From NCBI RefSeq assembly GCF_002979455.1, contig NZ_PCOU01000016.1, positions 51,879 through 115,878 of the forward strand: a stretch of 64,000 nt of DNA. The letters run 5' to 3'. This stretch comes from Chryseobacterium sp. MYb7. GTDB lineage: Bacteria; Bacteroidota; Bacteroidia; Flavobacteriales; Weeksellaceae. The translations under genes were made by a program, and so were the position numbers. Numbering within the stretch: position 1 is the first letter of the stretch; each line of letters begins with the position of its first letter. Positions 1-9,159 of the stretch are shown here, in pieces. The notes beneath the pieces are model-generated. The model had not been told where the DNA came from. It saw only the letters and a list, made by a program, of their open reading frames with translations, and ran no database searches.

Positions 1-1439
1 TTTAAGTTGATTTTATCAGATAAATCATAGTTAAAGTTAATCATTAAGTCACCATAATAATTTCTTTCTTTTGATGTACTTTCATAGTACCAAGAAGTAA
101 TATCTCCTTGTCCTAAATCTCCAAAAGTAGCTCCATCAATAGACGCTCCAGGAAGATTATATGTTTTAGTGAAAATAGCTCCATCATTATGTCTTGTATA
201 AGTCATTCCTCTTGAAGTAAGGTTACCTGTATACGTAATGTTGATGTTCTTATTCAGTTCATAATCTAAACCAAGAATTGCACTGAAGTAATCACTACGT
301 CTGTCATATCTTTCGTGATCGATAGTCCAGTACGGGTTTACAGCATAACCTGTATAATATCCTTCAATTCCACTGTTTCTATAAAGTTTAATGTTATTGT
401 TAGTAGGTGTCTGAAGAATATCATCATATAGAGATGAATTCGTGTTAGATACTATTCTGTTAATGTAGTTGATGTTACCATCAATTTTTAATTTTCCAAT
501 TTTCTTACCAGCTTTGAAGATAAAACTGTTTTGTCTTAATTTATCACCTTCAACTACGAAGTTATTTTCTGTTCTGTTAGCAGAGAAAGAAACATAAGCA
601 TCAGATCCGCCTGCAGTAGCAGTAATTCCGTTTTGAGTTAATACTCCCGTAGAGAAGAATTTGTTCATGAAATTTTTTACAGGAGCATATTTTTCATAAA
701 TAAATGATCCGTCAGCCTGTGGAAGACCTGAAGGCATCATAGTTCCTCCGATTGCCGGGTTGTCATAAGCAGCACCCCAGGACATGTTTTCCCATGGCAC
801 ATAGTTTGTACCACCGTAGCTTACATCACTCCATCCTTCATCCTGAACTCCTTTTCCGTATTTCTGCTGAACTTTCGGCATCATGAAAACGTTAGAAATA
901 TCAATAGAAGAATTGAAGGTCATCTGAAGTTTCTCAGATTTTGTACCTCTTTTTGTAGTTACGATAATTACACCGTTTACCCCTTGCTGACCATAAAGAG
1001 CTGCTCCCTGTAAACCTTTAATTACGTTAATGTTTTCGATTGCTTCTGGTGGTATCTGCTGTAAGATATCAGCAGATGAAATAACGTTATCAATTACAAT
1101 TAATGCCTGGTTATTACCCGTAATAGATTTAGCTCCTCTTAAGACAACTCTATAACTAGGATCAACCCCATTATTTGTCAAATTGATTTGTAAACCTGAA
1201 ACCTTACCCGTCAATGCCTGTACAGCGGTTGGTGCAGACGCCTGATTTAATTCTTTTGTCGTTACAACTTGCTGTGTATTTGTTACCGCGTCAGCTTTTC
1301 TTTTGATACCTAAGGCTCCGGTAACAACTATCTCCTCTATATTTTTGGTTTTTAGAGTATCCTTCGTGTTTTGAGCTGATACCATCATAAATGATGACGA
1401 TAGTACCACCGCAAATACACTCGCAGTTAATTTCTTCAT
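1..1439 (-). CDS. SusC/RagA-family TonB-dependent outer membrane receptor (3' end outside the window)
   Basis: The gene reads leftward from an ATG at 1439 and stays open to the window edge, giving about 479 residues of a protein usually near 1000 aa. Translation shows a signal peptide of about 22 residues ending in SAQ, then a TonB-box-like stretch (EEIVVTGALGIKRK). A plug domain follows, with GLQI, LRGAKSITGNNQALIVIDN and the RagA-type box GLQGAALYGQQGVNGVI, and then the first barrel strands. No carboxypeptidase-regulatory-like domain lies between signal and plug, as in the shorter SusC-like receptors of this group. Such receptors import glycans or peptides across the outer membrane with a SusD partner, which would lie beyond position 1. 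The substrate cannot be read from the sequence. Confidence 0.9.
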   Translation of the reverse strand, partial: MKKLTASVFAVVLSSSFMMVSAQNTKDTLKTKNIEEIVVTGALGIKRKADAVTNTQQVVTTKELNQASAPTAVQALTGKVSGLQINLTNNGVDPSYRVVLRGAKSITGNNQALIVIDNVISSADILQQIPPEAIENINVIKGLQGAALYGQQGVNGVIIVTTKRGTKSEKLQMTFNSSIDISNVFMMPKVQQKYGKGVQDEGWSDVSYGGTNYVPWENMSWGAAYDNPAIGGTMMPSGLPQADGSFIYEKYAPVKNFMNKFFSTGVLTQNGITATAGGSDAYVSFSANRTENNFVVEGDKLRQNSFIFKAGKKIGKLKIDGNINYINRIVSNTNSSLYDDILQTPTNNNIKLYRNSGIEGYYTGYAVNPYWTIDHERYDRRSDYFSAILGLDYELNKNINITYTGNLTSRGMTYTRHNDGAIFTKTYNLPGASIDGATFGDLGQGDITSWYYESTSKERNYYGDLMINFNYDLSDKINL

Positions 1440-1994
1440 ATCAAATTCAATTATTTTTTACAGGCTACAAATTTGTAAAACTTTCTTAAAAACACAAAGC
1501 ATTTTCTTAAAAAAATATAAAAATTTAAATTATTATCAAAAAATACAACAAATAAGATATTAATATTTGTTAAAATATTAAGTTTTAACAAATATCACAA
1601 CATTATTAGACTACATTATTCAAAAAATTACAATACAAATTACAATTGATAATTTTTACATAAAACTCACAAAACAACTGTAAAAAAAACAAAAAAACAA
1701 AGATAGCACCTGTGAAATAAATTAAAAAAAACAATATAATACTATAATATTTTCAATTCGCACAAATTATCTTTCTATCAAAAAAAACAACATAAAACAG
1801 CAACGATCAAAAATAATAGTATAATCATCAAAAAAATAACCTTTTTTAACAAAAAACATCAATATCAGATATTTAAAAATCATCCACAAAAAAATGCCTT
1901 AATCATATCACTTTACATTAGCAAAATCATCCAGTCAAATAATAGATTAATTATATTTGTTTTTTTAATTTTGCATCTGTCATTTTAGATAAAT
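1440..1994. other. AT-rich divergent intergenic region
   Basis: This 555-base gap between the leftward receptor gene and the rightward rnhB gene is extremely AT-rich and contains no credible ORF. It must hold the promoters of both genes. Homopolymeric A and T runs dominate, and no repeat or RNA structure stands out. Two matches to the Bacteroidota -7 element lie close to rnhB and are listed separately. Confidence 0.6.
1952..1973 (+). promoter_or_regulatory. Candidate rnhB promoter -7 elements
   Basis: TATATTTG (1952-1959) and TAATTTTG (1966-1973) both match the Bacteroidota -7 consensus TAnnTTTG and lie 22-43 bases upstream of the rnhB ATG. No TTG -33 element is found at the expected 17-23 base spacing. 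In such AT-rich sequence chance matches are possible. Confidence 0.35.
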
Positions 1995-2579
1995 ATGGAG
2001 CTAATAAAAAACTGGTCAAACCTTTACATCGAAGCAGGATGTGATGAAGTAGGAAGAGGATGTTTAAGCGGGCCGGTAGTGGCTGCTGCAGTAATTCTGG
2101 ATGATGATTTCAATCAAAACCTTGTTAATGATTCCAAAAAATTAACATTCAAAACAAGGATGGACCTGGATGGCTACATCAAAGATAACGTGAAAAGCTA
2201 CGCCATAGCAGAACTTCCTCCTTCTTTTATTGATGAGCATAATATTCTCAATGCAAGCATTCATGCAATGCATCGCGCTCTGGATAAACTTACCATAACA
2301 CCAGAACTTATTTTGGTGGATGGTAATAAATTTCATCCTTACAATTACATTCCACATCAATGTATTATCAAAGGAGATTCTAAGGTTTTATCTATTGCAG
2401 CGGCATCAATTCTTGCTAAAAACTATAGGGATACACTAATGATCCAGCTCCATGAAGAACATCCTCAATATGGTTGGGACACTAATTTTGGCTATGCTAC
2501 AAAAAAGCATCAGGAAGCTCTTATAAAGTATGGCCCGACATCTCATCACAGACAATCTTTCAGACTAAAATATGATTGA
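1995..2579 (+). CDS. rnhB: Ribonuclease HII
   Basis: RNase HII cleaves the RNA strand of RNA-DNA hybrids and removes single misincorporated ribonucleotides. The 194-aa length fits the family. The metal-binding signature DEVGRG is at residues 18-23, followed by GPVVAAAVIL, the DSKKL motif near residue 46, and the third active-site region ILVDGNKF at about 105-112. A later KGDSKVLSIAAASILAK block is also diagnostic. The ATG start gives the usual short N-terminus. The gene is monocistronic and ends at a hairpin terminator shared with the convergent yidC. Nothing is unusual. Confidence 0.97.
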   Translation: MELIKNWSNLYIEAGCDEVGRGCLSGPVVAAAVILDDDFNQNLVNDSKKLTFKTRMDLDGYIKDNVKSYAIAELPPSFIDEHNILNASIHAMHRALDKLTITPELILVDGNKFHPYNYIPHQCIIKGDSKVLSIAAASILAKNYRDTLMIQLHEEHPQYGWDTNFGYATKKHQEALIKYGPTSHHRQSFRLKYD

Positions 2580-2657
2580 AAACCCTTGATTTTCAATTAT
2601 TAAATCATCATCCATTGATAGGAAATTTAAAACCATTCTAAATAAAAGGCCAGATAA

Positions 2658-2693
2658 AAAAAGAGAAGCAATTTAAAAACTGCTTCTCTTTTT
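2658..2693. terminator. Bidirectional terminator between rnhB and yidC
   Basis: AAAAAGAGAAGCA (2658-2670) pairs perfectly with TGCTTCTCTTTTT (2681-2693) across a 10-base loop. Flanking A and T runs allow it to work for both convergent genes. Confidence 0.85.
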
Positions 2694-2710
2694 ATGTTAT
2701 AATTTAAGAA

Positions 2711-4510
2711 TTATTTCTTTTTATTCCTTTGCTGCTCCTGAGTTTTTTGCTGCTCCTGAGCCTTCTCCATCATTTCTCTCATTCTCTTTTGGAACTTACC
2801 TTCTGCTTTTGGCTTTTCCTTATTAGACTGAATCTGAGCATGGATTTTCTTCTCATCCAGAATCACATACTTAATAACAAGGATGATTAAAATGTTAATC
2901 GCATTTGATACAAAATAATACCATGAAAGCCCTGAAGCTGAAGTGTTAAGGAAAAATAGGAATGTAATCGGGAAGATGTACATTAATACTTTCATATTTG
3001 GCATTCCTTCCTGCTGAGGCTGCTGCATGTTTCCTGAAGTCATTACTGTATAAATTAAAATAACAACTGTACAAGCTAATGCAAAAATACTTAAGTGATC
3101 TCCTAAGAAAGGAACTTTAAACGGAAGCTTGATCAAATCATCATAAGCTGTCAAATCCTTTGCAAACCAAAACCCTTGTCCTCTAAGGTCAATAAAGTTC
3201 GGGAAGAAACGGAATAAAGCATAGAAGATAGGAATCTGAACCAATGCAGGTAAACATCCCGCCATCTGATTCACTCCGGCTTTTCTATAGATCTCCATTG
3301 TAGCCTGCTGCTTCTTCATTGGATCTGCATCTTTGAACTTCGCATTTGCTTCATCAATTTCCGGACGAATTACTTTCATCATCGCACTCAATTTATGCTG
3401 CTTATACATAATTGGTGAAAGAATCAGCTTTACAATGATCGTCATTACAAAAATTACCCAACCCGCTGATAATCCCCACGCAGCAATAATACTGTATAAC
3501 CACATGAAGAAATAACGGTTCATTGCTCCGATGAATGACCAGCCTAATGGAAGAATCTCATCAAAGTTCTTATCATAAGATTTAAGCAATGGTAAGTCCA
3601 ATGGCATAAAATACCATGTGAAATCCTGGTTCAGCTCACTTCCTGTCATCTGAACAAAACCTTCATAGTTGAATTTCTTTAAATATTCTCCTTCTTCAAC
3701 AGTTTCCTGGTTTCCTTTACTTTGGGTAAATCCGTTTTTAGCTTCAATTACTGAAGAGAAAAACTGCTGCTTCACCCCAATCCAGTTAAGGGTTTCCTTT
3801 TCTTCATCCATTGTGGTTCTTCCATCATAATCATAGTCTTTATAATTATTGAAAGCATAAGAAAATTCTGAGTGAGACTGCTCCTGAGCTCTACCCTTTT
3901 CTAAGTTTCTCACATTATAATCCCAAATAAAATCAGCTTTGTTGTCTGAAGTAATTTTAGAAAGCCCCTGAGTTCTTACTTTAAAATCAAGAGTATATTT
4001 AGGAAGCAATGTATAAATAAACTGAATGACAGCACCGTTGTAATCTGCAGTTAAGGTTACTGCATTACCGTTAACAGTAGGCGAGAAAACTAAATCTTTA
4101 GTATTAATAACCTTTCCTGTTTTGTCTTTAAACTGAAAACCGTAGTTTGAATTATTTTTATTGATCAGATAAAGTGGCTGATCAGCATTGTCTGTTTTGT
4201 GGTTGTATGCTTTATATTTTAAAAGCTCTACTTTAGAAACCTGCCCTCCTAAGCTTGAAAATTCAAGTTTCAATTCATTATTTCCAAGACTTGCTGTCTG
4301 GATTGCATTAGGAGTTACATTTGGATTGATATTGTTTGCCTGAGTTTGCTTTACGGCATTTTTTACCTGTTCCGTTTTCTGCTCCTGAGCTTTCAACTCC
4401 GCTTCTTTCGTTTGTTTGTTCTGGAAGTAGAACATAAAACCGAAGAGAACAAGGCATAAAACCGCGAAGCTAATCATTTGCTTCTTATCGATTCCGTTGT
4501 TTTGTTGCAT
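2711..4510 (-). CDS. yidC: Membrane protein insertase YidC
   Basis: YidC inserts and folds inner membrane proteins, alone or with SecYEG. The 599-aa protein has the long Gram-negative form. An N-terminal transmembrane segment (about residues 10-28) is followed by a periplasmic beta-sandwich domain (about 50-340), then the conserved insertase core with several membrane segments from about 350 to 545. The core includes KLILSPIMYKQHKLSAMMK and AGCLPALVQIPIFYALFRFF. The tail is basic and Gln/Lys-rich. It lies downstream of pyrG in the same direction, but a strong terminator separates them, so it probably has its own promoter. Confidence 0.97.
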   Translation of the reverse strand: MQQNNGIDKKQMISFAVLCLVLFGFMFYFQNKQTKEAELKAQEQKTEQVKNAVKQTQANNINPNVTPNAIQTASLGNNELKLEFSSLGGQVSKVELLKYKAYNHKTDNADQPLYLINKNNSNYGFQFKDKTGKVINTKDLVFSPTVNGNAVTLTADYNGAVIQFIYTLLPKYTLDFKVRTQGLSKITSDNKADFIWDYNVRNLEKGRAQEQSHSEFSYAFNNYKDYDYDGRTTMDEEKETLNWIGVKQQFFSSVIEAKNGFTQSKGNQETVEEGEYLKKFNYEGFVQMTGSELNQDFTWYFMPLDLPLLKSYDKNFDEILPLGWSFIGAMNRYFFMWLYSIIAAWGLSAGWVIFVMTIIVKLILSPIMYKQHKLSAMMKVIRPEIDEANAKFKDADPMKKQQATMEIYRKAGVNQMAGCLPALVQIPIFYALFRFFPNFIDLRGQGFWFAKDLTAYDDLIKLPFKVPFLGDHLSIFALACTVVILIYTVMTSGNMQQPQQEGMPNMKVLMYIFPITFLFFLNTSASGLSWYYFVSNAINILIILVIKYVILDEKKIHAQIQSNKEKPKAEGKFQKRMREMMEKAQEQQKTQEQQRNKKK

Positions 4511-4625
4511 TTTATTTTATATTAAAATTTTAAACTTAAAATATACGTATCAGCGTACATAATTTGAGCTGACAAAAATACTGTTTTTTTATCAAAACTC
4601 TATGCTTTACGTTGTTACTATATAA

Positions 4626-4659
4626 TAAACTCAAGCTGATTATTCTCAGCTTGAGTTTA
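4626..4659 (-). terminator. pyrG terminator
   Basis: A perfect 14-bp stem, TAAACTCAAGCTGA (4626-4639) with TCAGCTTGAGTTTA (4646-4659), closes a 6-base loop 30 bases after the pyrG stop codon. It separates pyrG from yidC. Confidence 0.8.
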
Positions 4660-4688
4660 TGTGTAGACGTTTATGATAAAGTTTTACC

Positions 4689-6296
4689 TTATTTCTTTTC
4701 GCAAGCCTTAATGAAAGCTCTGAACAAAGGATGCGGTGTAGCTACCGTACTCTTATATTCCGGGTGATACTGAACTCCTACATAGAATGGGTGATCCGGA
4801 AGTTCAAGTGCTTCTACCAAACCTGTTTCAGGGTTAGTACCTGTAGCAAGGAAACCATTTTTCTCAAACTCCTGAAGATATTCACTGTTGAATTCATAAC
4901 GGTGACGGTGTCTTTCAGAGATATTTTTGGTTCCGTAGATATCATTTAATTTAGATCCGTTCTTCAAAGAACATTTCCATGCTCCAAGACGCATTGTACC
5001 TCCTTTATCTACTATATTTTTCTGTTCTTCCATTAAAGAGATTACAGGATCCGGAGTAGCGGTATCAAATTCCATAGAGTTTGCTTTGGTATGTCCTAAA
5101 ACATTTCTTGCAAATTCAATCGTCATAATCTGCATTCCTAAACAGATTCCCAACATTGGAATTTTATTTTCTCTTGCATATTTTGCAGTAAGAACTTTTC
5201 CTTCAATCCCTCTGTCTCCGAAACCAGGAGCTACAAGGATACCATTCACTCCTTTCAGAGTATCTTTGATATTTTCCTCCGTAATATCTCCACTGTATAC
5301 CCATCTTACTTTTACCTCAGTTTCAAGGTCAGCTCCTGCATGTTTGAAAGCTTCAGCAATAGAAATATAAGAATCCTGAAGTGAAATATATTTCCCTACC
5401 AATGCAATTTCAACAGTTTTCTTAGGGTTCTGGAATTTCTTAAGGAAATTCTTCCAGTCTTTAAGATCTGCATCTTTATCACTTTTCAGATCCAGTTCTT
5501 TCAATACTACATCATCAAAATTTTGTTTCTGAAGATACATTGGAACTTCATAGATCGTTTCAAGATCTTTACATTCGATAACATTATCTAAAGGAACGTT
5601 ACAGAACTGAGCCAATTTTGCTCTCTGATCTTTAGGAATTTTATGTTCTGTTCTGCACACTAAAACATCTGCCATAATTCCGCTTTCCATCAACTGACGA
5701 ACGGAATGCTGAGATGGTTTTGTTTTTAATTCTCCACTTGAAGCCAGATATGGCAATAAAGTAAGGTGAATCACCATAGAATTTTTCTCTCCTAACTCCC
5801 ATTTTAACTGACGAACAGTTTCAATATAAGGTAAAGATTCAATATCCCCTACAGTTCCTCCGATCTCAGTAATAATGATATCGTAGTTCTGCTTGGAAAG
5901 CATTTTAATTCTACGTTTAATTTCGTTAGTAATATGAGGAATTACCTGAACTGTTTTTCCAAGGAAATCTCCTTTTCTTTCTTTTTCAATTACAGTCTGG
6001 TAGATTTTTCCTGTAGTAACGTTGTTGTTTTGGGATGTAGGAGCATCAAGATAACGCTCATAGTGGCCTAAATCCAGATCCGTCTCTGCACCATCTTCAG
6101 TCACATAACACTCTCCGTGCTCATAAGGATTCAAAGTTCCCGGGTCGATATTGATATAAGGATCTAGTTTTTGGATCGTTACGTTAAAACCGCGTGATTT
6201 TAGCAATAGTCCCAGAGAAGCAGACACGATTCCTTTTCCCAAAGATGAAGTTACACCTCCTGTCACAAAGATGTACTTTGTATTCTTTTTACTCAT
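4689..6296 (-). CDS. pyrG: CTP synthase
   Basis: CTP synthase makes CTP from UTP, ATP and glutamine. The product of 535 aa has the synthetase domain first (KYIFVTGGVTSSLGKG, then DPYINIDPGTLNPYEHGE) and a class I glutamine amidotransferase domain second (nucleophile Cys in GICLGMQ; HPEYKS near the C-terminus). The reading frame extends 25 codons further upstream. The ATG at 6296 is preferred because the family starts just before KYIFVTGG and because a consensus promoter at 6312-6342 would place the transcription start downstream of the longer start codon. It diverges from the lipid cluster at 6450. Confidence 0.97.
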   Translation of the reverse strand: MSKKNTKYIFVTGGVTSSLGKGIVSASLGLLLKSRGFNVTIQKLDPYINIDPGTLNPYEHGECYVTEDGAETDLDLGHYERYLDAPTSQNNNVTTGKIYQTVIEKERKGDFLGKTVQVIPHITNEIKRRIKMLSKQNYDIIITEIGGTVGDIESLPYIETVRQLKWELGEKNSMVIHLTLLPYLASSGELKTKPSQHSVRQLMESGIMADVLVCRTEHKIPKDQRAKLAQFCNVPLDNVIECKDLETIYEVPMYLQKQNFDDVVLKELDLKSDKDADLKDWKNFLKKFQNPKKTVEIALVGKYISLQDSYISIAEAFKHAGADLETEVKVRWVYSGDITEENIKDTLKGVNGILVAPGFGDRGIEGKVLTAKYARENKIPMLGICLGMQIMTIEFARNVLGHTKANSMEFDTATPDPVISLMEEQKNIVDKGGTMRLGAWKCSLKNGSKLNDIYGTKNISERHRHRYEFNSEYLQEFEKNGFLATGTNPETGLVEALELPDHPFYVGVQYHPEYKSTVATPHPLFRAFIKACEKK

Positions 6297-6311
6297 TAGA
6301 TTAGGTTTGTG

Positions 6312-6342
6312 CAAAGTTATGGGAAAAAGAGATACAAAGCAA
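6312..6342 (-). promoter_or_regulatory. pyrG promoter (-33 TTG, -7 TAACTTTG)
   Basis: On the minus strand TTG (6342-6340) is followed by a 20-base spacer and TAACTTTG (6319-6312). This is an exact match to the Bacteroidota consensus TTG-N17-23-TAnnTTTG. It predicts a leader of only about ten bases before the pyrG ATG at 6296. Confidence 0.7.
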
Positions 6343-6449
6343 TCTTTTGCATTTTGAAAATGATAAAACATCCTTCAAACAATCATAAAACCTGATAAAA
6401 ATTTTTATCTATATTTGATATAAGCAAATGAAACAAAGCTATAACCATC

Positions 6450-7052
6450 ATGATTTCCGTATATAAATTAAAACCAAAATTCCAACAGCTTCTCACGCCT
6501 GTTTTATTATTTTTTCACAGAAATAAAATCACAGCCAATCAGATTACTATCAGCTCTATTCTTTTATCCATAGTTATTGGAATCTTTTTCTGGAATGCAG
6601 ATATATCGAAATGGTTCTTTCTGAGCCTGCCTACCGGATTACTTCTGAGGATGGCTTTAAATGCTTTGGACGGAATGATGGCCAGAAAATTCAATCAGAC
6701 CAGTAAACTCGGAGAAGTTTTGAATGAAGTGGGTGATATTGTTTCCGATGTGATTATATTTTTCCCTCTCCTTAAATTTCAACCAGAGAGTTTATATCTT
6801 ATCGTTGTGTTTATCGTTCTTGGAATTATTAATGAATTTGCTGGATTAATGGGAAAAATCGTAGGAAAAGAACGCCGTTATGATGGTCCAATGGGGAAAA
6901 GTGACCGTGCACTTGTTCTAGGAGTCTATGGATTGTTAATGCTTTTCGAAGTAAACATTTCCGGTGTTTCCCAATATATTTTTGGAATTATCATTACTTT
7001 ACTTCTGATCAGCACTTATATCCGACTTAAGAAATCTCTGAATGAAGCCTGA
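6450..7052 (+). CDS. CDP-alcohol phosphatidyltransferase family protein, YnbA-like
   Basis: Members of this family move a phosphatidyl or phospho-alcohol group from a CDP-linked donor to an alcohol in the inner membrane. The 200-aa protein has about six hydrophobic segments and the family signature at residues 71-96. The canonical order is DxxDGxxAR...GxxxDxxxD. Here the first Asp is Asn71 (NALDG) and the third is Asn92 (GEVLNEVGD), while Asp74, Arg79 and Asp96 are kept. Length and neighbours match E. coli YnbA, which from memory may share these Asn residues. It overlaps the next gene by 11 bases and opens a six-gene lipid cluster. Substrate unknown. Confidence 0.85.
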   Translation: MISVYKLKPKFQQLLTPVLLFFHRNKITANQITISSILLSIVIGIFFWNADISKWFFLSLPTGLLLRMALNALDGMMARKFNQTSKLGEVLNEVGDIVSDVIIFFPLLKFQPESLYLIVVFIVLGIINEFAGLMGKIVGKERRYDGPMGKSDRALVLGVYGLLMLFEVNISGVSQYIFGIIITLLLISTYIRLKKSLNEA

Positions 7053-7845
7053 AGAAAATAAATTTGCAGATGTTCCTTTAAGGGTAAAAACATGGATTTA
7101 CATCATTATTGTTTTTGCGCTGGGGATCTCACATCCTATTGCCATGACTGTTTTTGTTTCGTGGATAAGTTATCAGTGCTTTTTTGAATTTTCAAGGATG
7201 TTTAAAATTTATGAATCTCCTGTTGCTCCTTCGATCTTTATAGGAGTTTTACAGTTTTTTCTGCTTTATTTCTTGAATATTGAAACCTACTTTTTGTACA
7301 GCTTTCTTATATCAACACTTATTTCATCTCGCTTTATATTGTGGGGAACTTCTAAAAAACATCTATATGGAATTTCTGTTGCTTTATTAATTTGTCTTTT
7401 TTCCTTTCCTCATTTGTTATGGATAAGAGACAGCGTTGATGGATTGAGTGCCATTATTTTCATTGTTGTTGTGACAGAGCTCAATGATGTATTTCAGTAT
7501 CTGATGGGGAAATTTTTCGGAAAACATAAAATAACTCCTCAAATAAGTCCTAACAAAACACTGGAAGGTCTTATTGGTGGTGTTTTTCTTACCCTTATTT
7601 TAAGTAATATTCTAGGTTATTTTCTACTTAAAACTGATATTTTAACCAACAGTATTTTAGGACTTGTTCTGGGAATTTCAGGTTTTTTTGGAGATATTTT
7701 TATGTCTTATTTAAAAAGAACAACAGGAGTAAAAGATACCGGAACTCTTCTTCCGGGACATGGTGGTCTTCTCGACAGAGTAGACAGTTTAGTATTTAAC
7801 GCTCCTCTATTCTTCTGGTTATTTCCTCTTTTGATCAAAAATTAA
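7042..7845 (+). CDS. Phosphatidate cytidylyltransferase family protein, YnbB-like
   Basis: CDP-diglyceride synthases activate phosphatidate with CTP in the membrane. This 267-aa protein has about seven to eight membrane segments and an intact C-terminal family signature: SYLKRTTGVKDTG, then LLPGHGGLLDRVD. The motif SPNKTLEGLIGG lies upstream. It overlaps the preceding CDP-alcohol phosphotransferase gene by 11 bases and is four bases from the next, so the three are almost certainly one transcript. The pairing with a YnbA-like gene suggests it supplies a CDP-lipid donor for a dedicated headgroup rather than serving as the housekeeping cdsA. That role is inference. Confidence 0.88.
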   Translation: MKPEENKFADVPLRVKTWIYIIIVFALGISHPIAMTVFVSWISYQCFFEFSRMFKIYESPVAPSIFIGVLQFFLLYFLNIETYFLYSFLISTLISSRFILWGTSKKHLYGISVALLICLFSFPHLLWIRDSVDGLSAIIFIVVVTELNDVFQYLMGKFFGKHKITPQISPNKTLEGLIGGVFLTLILSNILGYFLLKTDILTNSILGLVLGISGFFGDIFMSYLKRTTGVKDTGTLLPGHGGLLDRVDSLVFNAPLFFWLFPLLIKN

Positions 7846-7849
7846 GGCA

Positions 7850-8890
7850 ATGAGTGAAAAATTTAAAAGAGCAGTTATCTTTTCAGGAGGCGGAACAAGA
7901 CTGATGATTTATCTAGGGATGTTTGCAGCGCTGGAAAAACTCGATCTCAAACCGGACATCCTGATTGCTTCCTGTGGCGGATCATTTGCAGCCACAATCA
8001 TCAATGCTTTTCCTGATCATCTTTCCAGAAAAGAATATCTGCAGTCTGAAGAATACTTTCAGTTTGTTTCAGGTACAATCGTAACAGAGCAAAAAAAGTT
8101 ATCAAAAATGGGACTTTTTTCATTAAAAAAAATGCTGGATAAAAGAAAAGCTCCCTTTATTGAAGATGTTTTCAACCGATACCTTGTGGAAATGCCTCAA
8201 GATCTATCTGAATACTTTCCATCTATCAAAAATGTTCAGTTTTCAAAAGAAATACCGACTGTAATTATTGGTTCCGAAGTTCTTTTTACCCCAAAAGATT
8301 GTGGACAGAAAAGAAATGGAAGAAAACTATATCAAAAAGCAATTTTTACAGATCCTGAAACAACAAAGAAAATCAATCCTGAAAAAATCATTGCTGATTC
8401 TGAGAGCTTTAAAAACAGTGCCGTTAAAGAATCTCCCAAAATTTTCACAAATTTTTCTCTACTTGAAAGCACCCGCGCTTCCATTTCCGATATGTTTTAT
8501 GTAGAACCTGCATTTCTTCAGGGAAAATATTTTGCCGGCGGAGCTATAGATCTCGTTCCGGCTGAAATAAGCCAACATCTGGCACAGGAAATCATTACCG
8601 AAAAAAAACAGTCTTACAATCCAATAGAAGAAGCACTTGTACGTTCTGTCCTTGGATTTAGCGGCAATGAAAGACTTGCAGAAACCAACCTGCTTTTATC
8701 CGGTCTTCAGATTGACACTATCAATATAAAACAAGAACTGGAAGGGCATTATCTAAAAAAAGGAATTGACTGGAAAAAATTTGAAGTCAGTTTTTCATTC
8801 CCGAAAAACTATCAGCAATTTGTAAAAGATATGGAAATACAATGGCAGTATGGGTTTGATCAAACAATGAAAAGTATAAAAAAGGGATAA
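7850..8890 (+). CDS. Patatin-like protein with altered catalytic residues
   Basis: Patatin-like phospholipases use a Ser-Asp dyad to deacylate lipids. The 346-aa protein shows the patatin oxyanion loop SGGGTR (12-17), and the spacing to the nucleophile elbow aligns gap-free with typical family members. The elbow, however, reads IASCGGS, placing Cys42 (TGT at 7973) where GxSxG has Ser. The downstream DGG motif reads AGG, with Ala229 (GCC at 8534) in place of the dyad Asp. The neighbouring Ser45 could be an alternative nucleophile, but the usual dyad is not visible. It is transcribed with the CDP-lipid genes and has no counterpart in E. coli ynbABCD. It may be an altered enzyme or a lipid-binding pseudoenzyme. 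Confidence 0.75.
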   Translation: MSEKFKRAVIFSGGGTRLMIYLGMFAALEKLDLKPDILIASCGGSFAATIINAFPDHLSRKEYLQSEEYFQFVSGTIVTEQKKLSKMGLFSLKKMLDKRKAPFIEDVFNRYLVEMPQDLSEYFPSIKNVQFSKEIPTVIIGSEVLFTPKDCGQKRNGRKLYQKAIFTDPETTKKINPEKIIADSESFKNSAVKESPKIFTNFSLLESTRASISDMFYVEPAFLQGKYFAGGAIDLVPAEISQHLAQEIITEKKQSYNPIEEALVRSVLGFSGNERLAETNLLLSGLQIDTINIKQELEGHYLKKGIDWKKFEVSFSFPKNYQQFVKDMEIQWQYGFDQTMKSIKKG

Positions 8891-8917
8891 CAATATTTTA
8901 ACTGAAAACATGAAAAT

Positions 8918-9050
8918 TCCCCTCCTCCGGTGGGGTGGCGAAAATTCAAAGAATTTTTGACGGGGTGGTTTTTAACACATAGTTTTAAGTTTCGGCTAAA
9001 GCCAATGGCATGGTAATCTATTGTGATCACGGGCTAAAGCCCGTGCCTAT
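8918..9050. repeat. REP-like palindromic intergenic repeat
   Basis: This spacer within the lipid cluster contains several palindromes. CCCCTCC/GGTGGGG precedes an AAAATTC...GAATTTT pair, then GGCTAAAGCC (8994-9003) and the perfect hairpin CACGGGCT-AA-AGCCCGTG (9028-9045). Similar elements (GGGGTGGCGAAAATTC..., GGGCTAAAGCCC) are, as I recall, dispersed in Chryseobacterium genomes. No second copy was found in this window. Confidence 0.6.
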
Positions 9051-9159
9051 TGAATTAATATTTCAGAAAATAAAACTTTAGACAGCTTCATCAAAAAACA
9101 TTCACCCAATTTTCACTTTTAAAATCTATTTTTACAAAAATGAAAACTACCAAACACTT

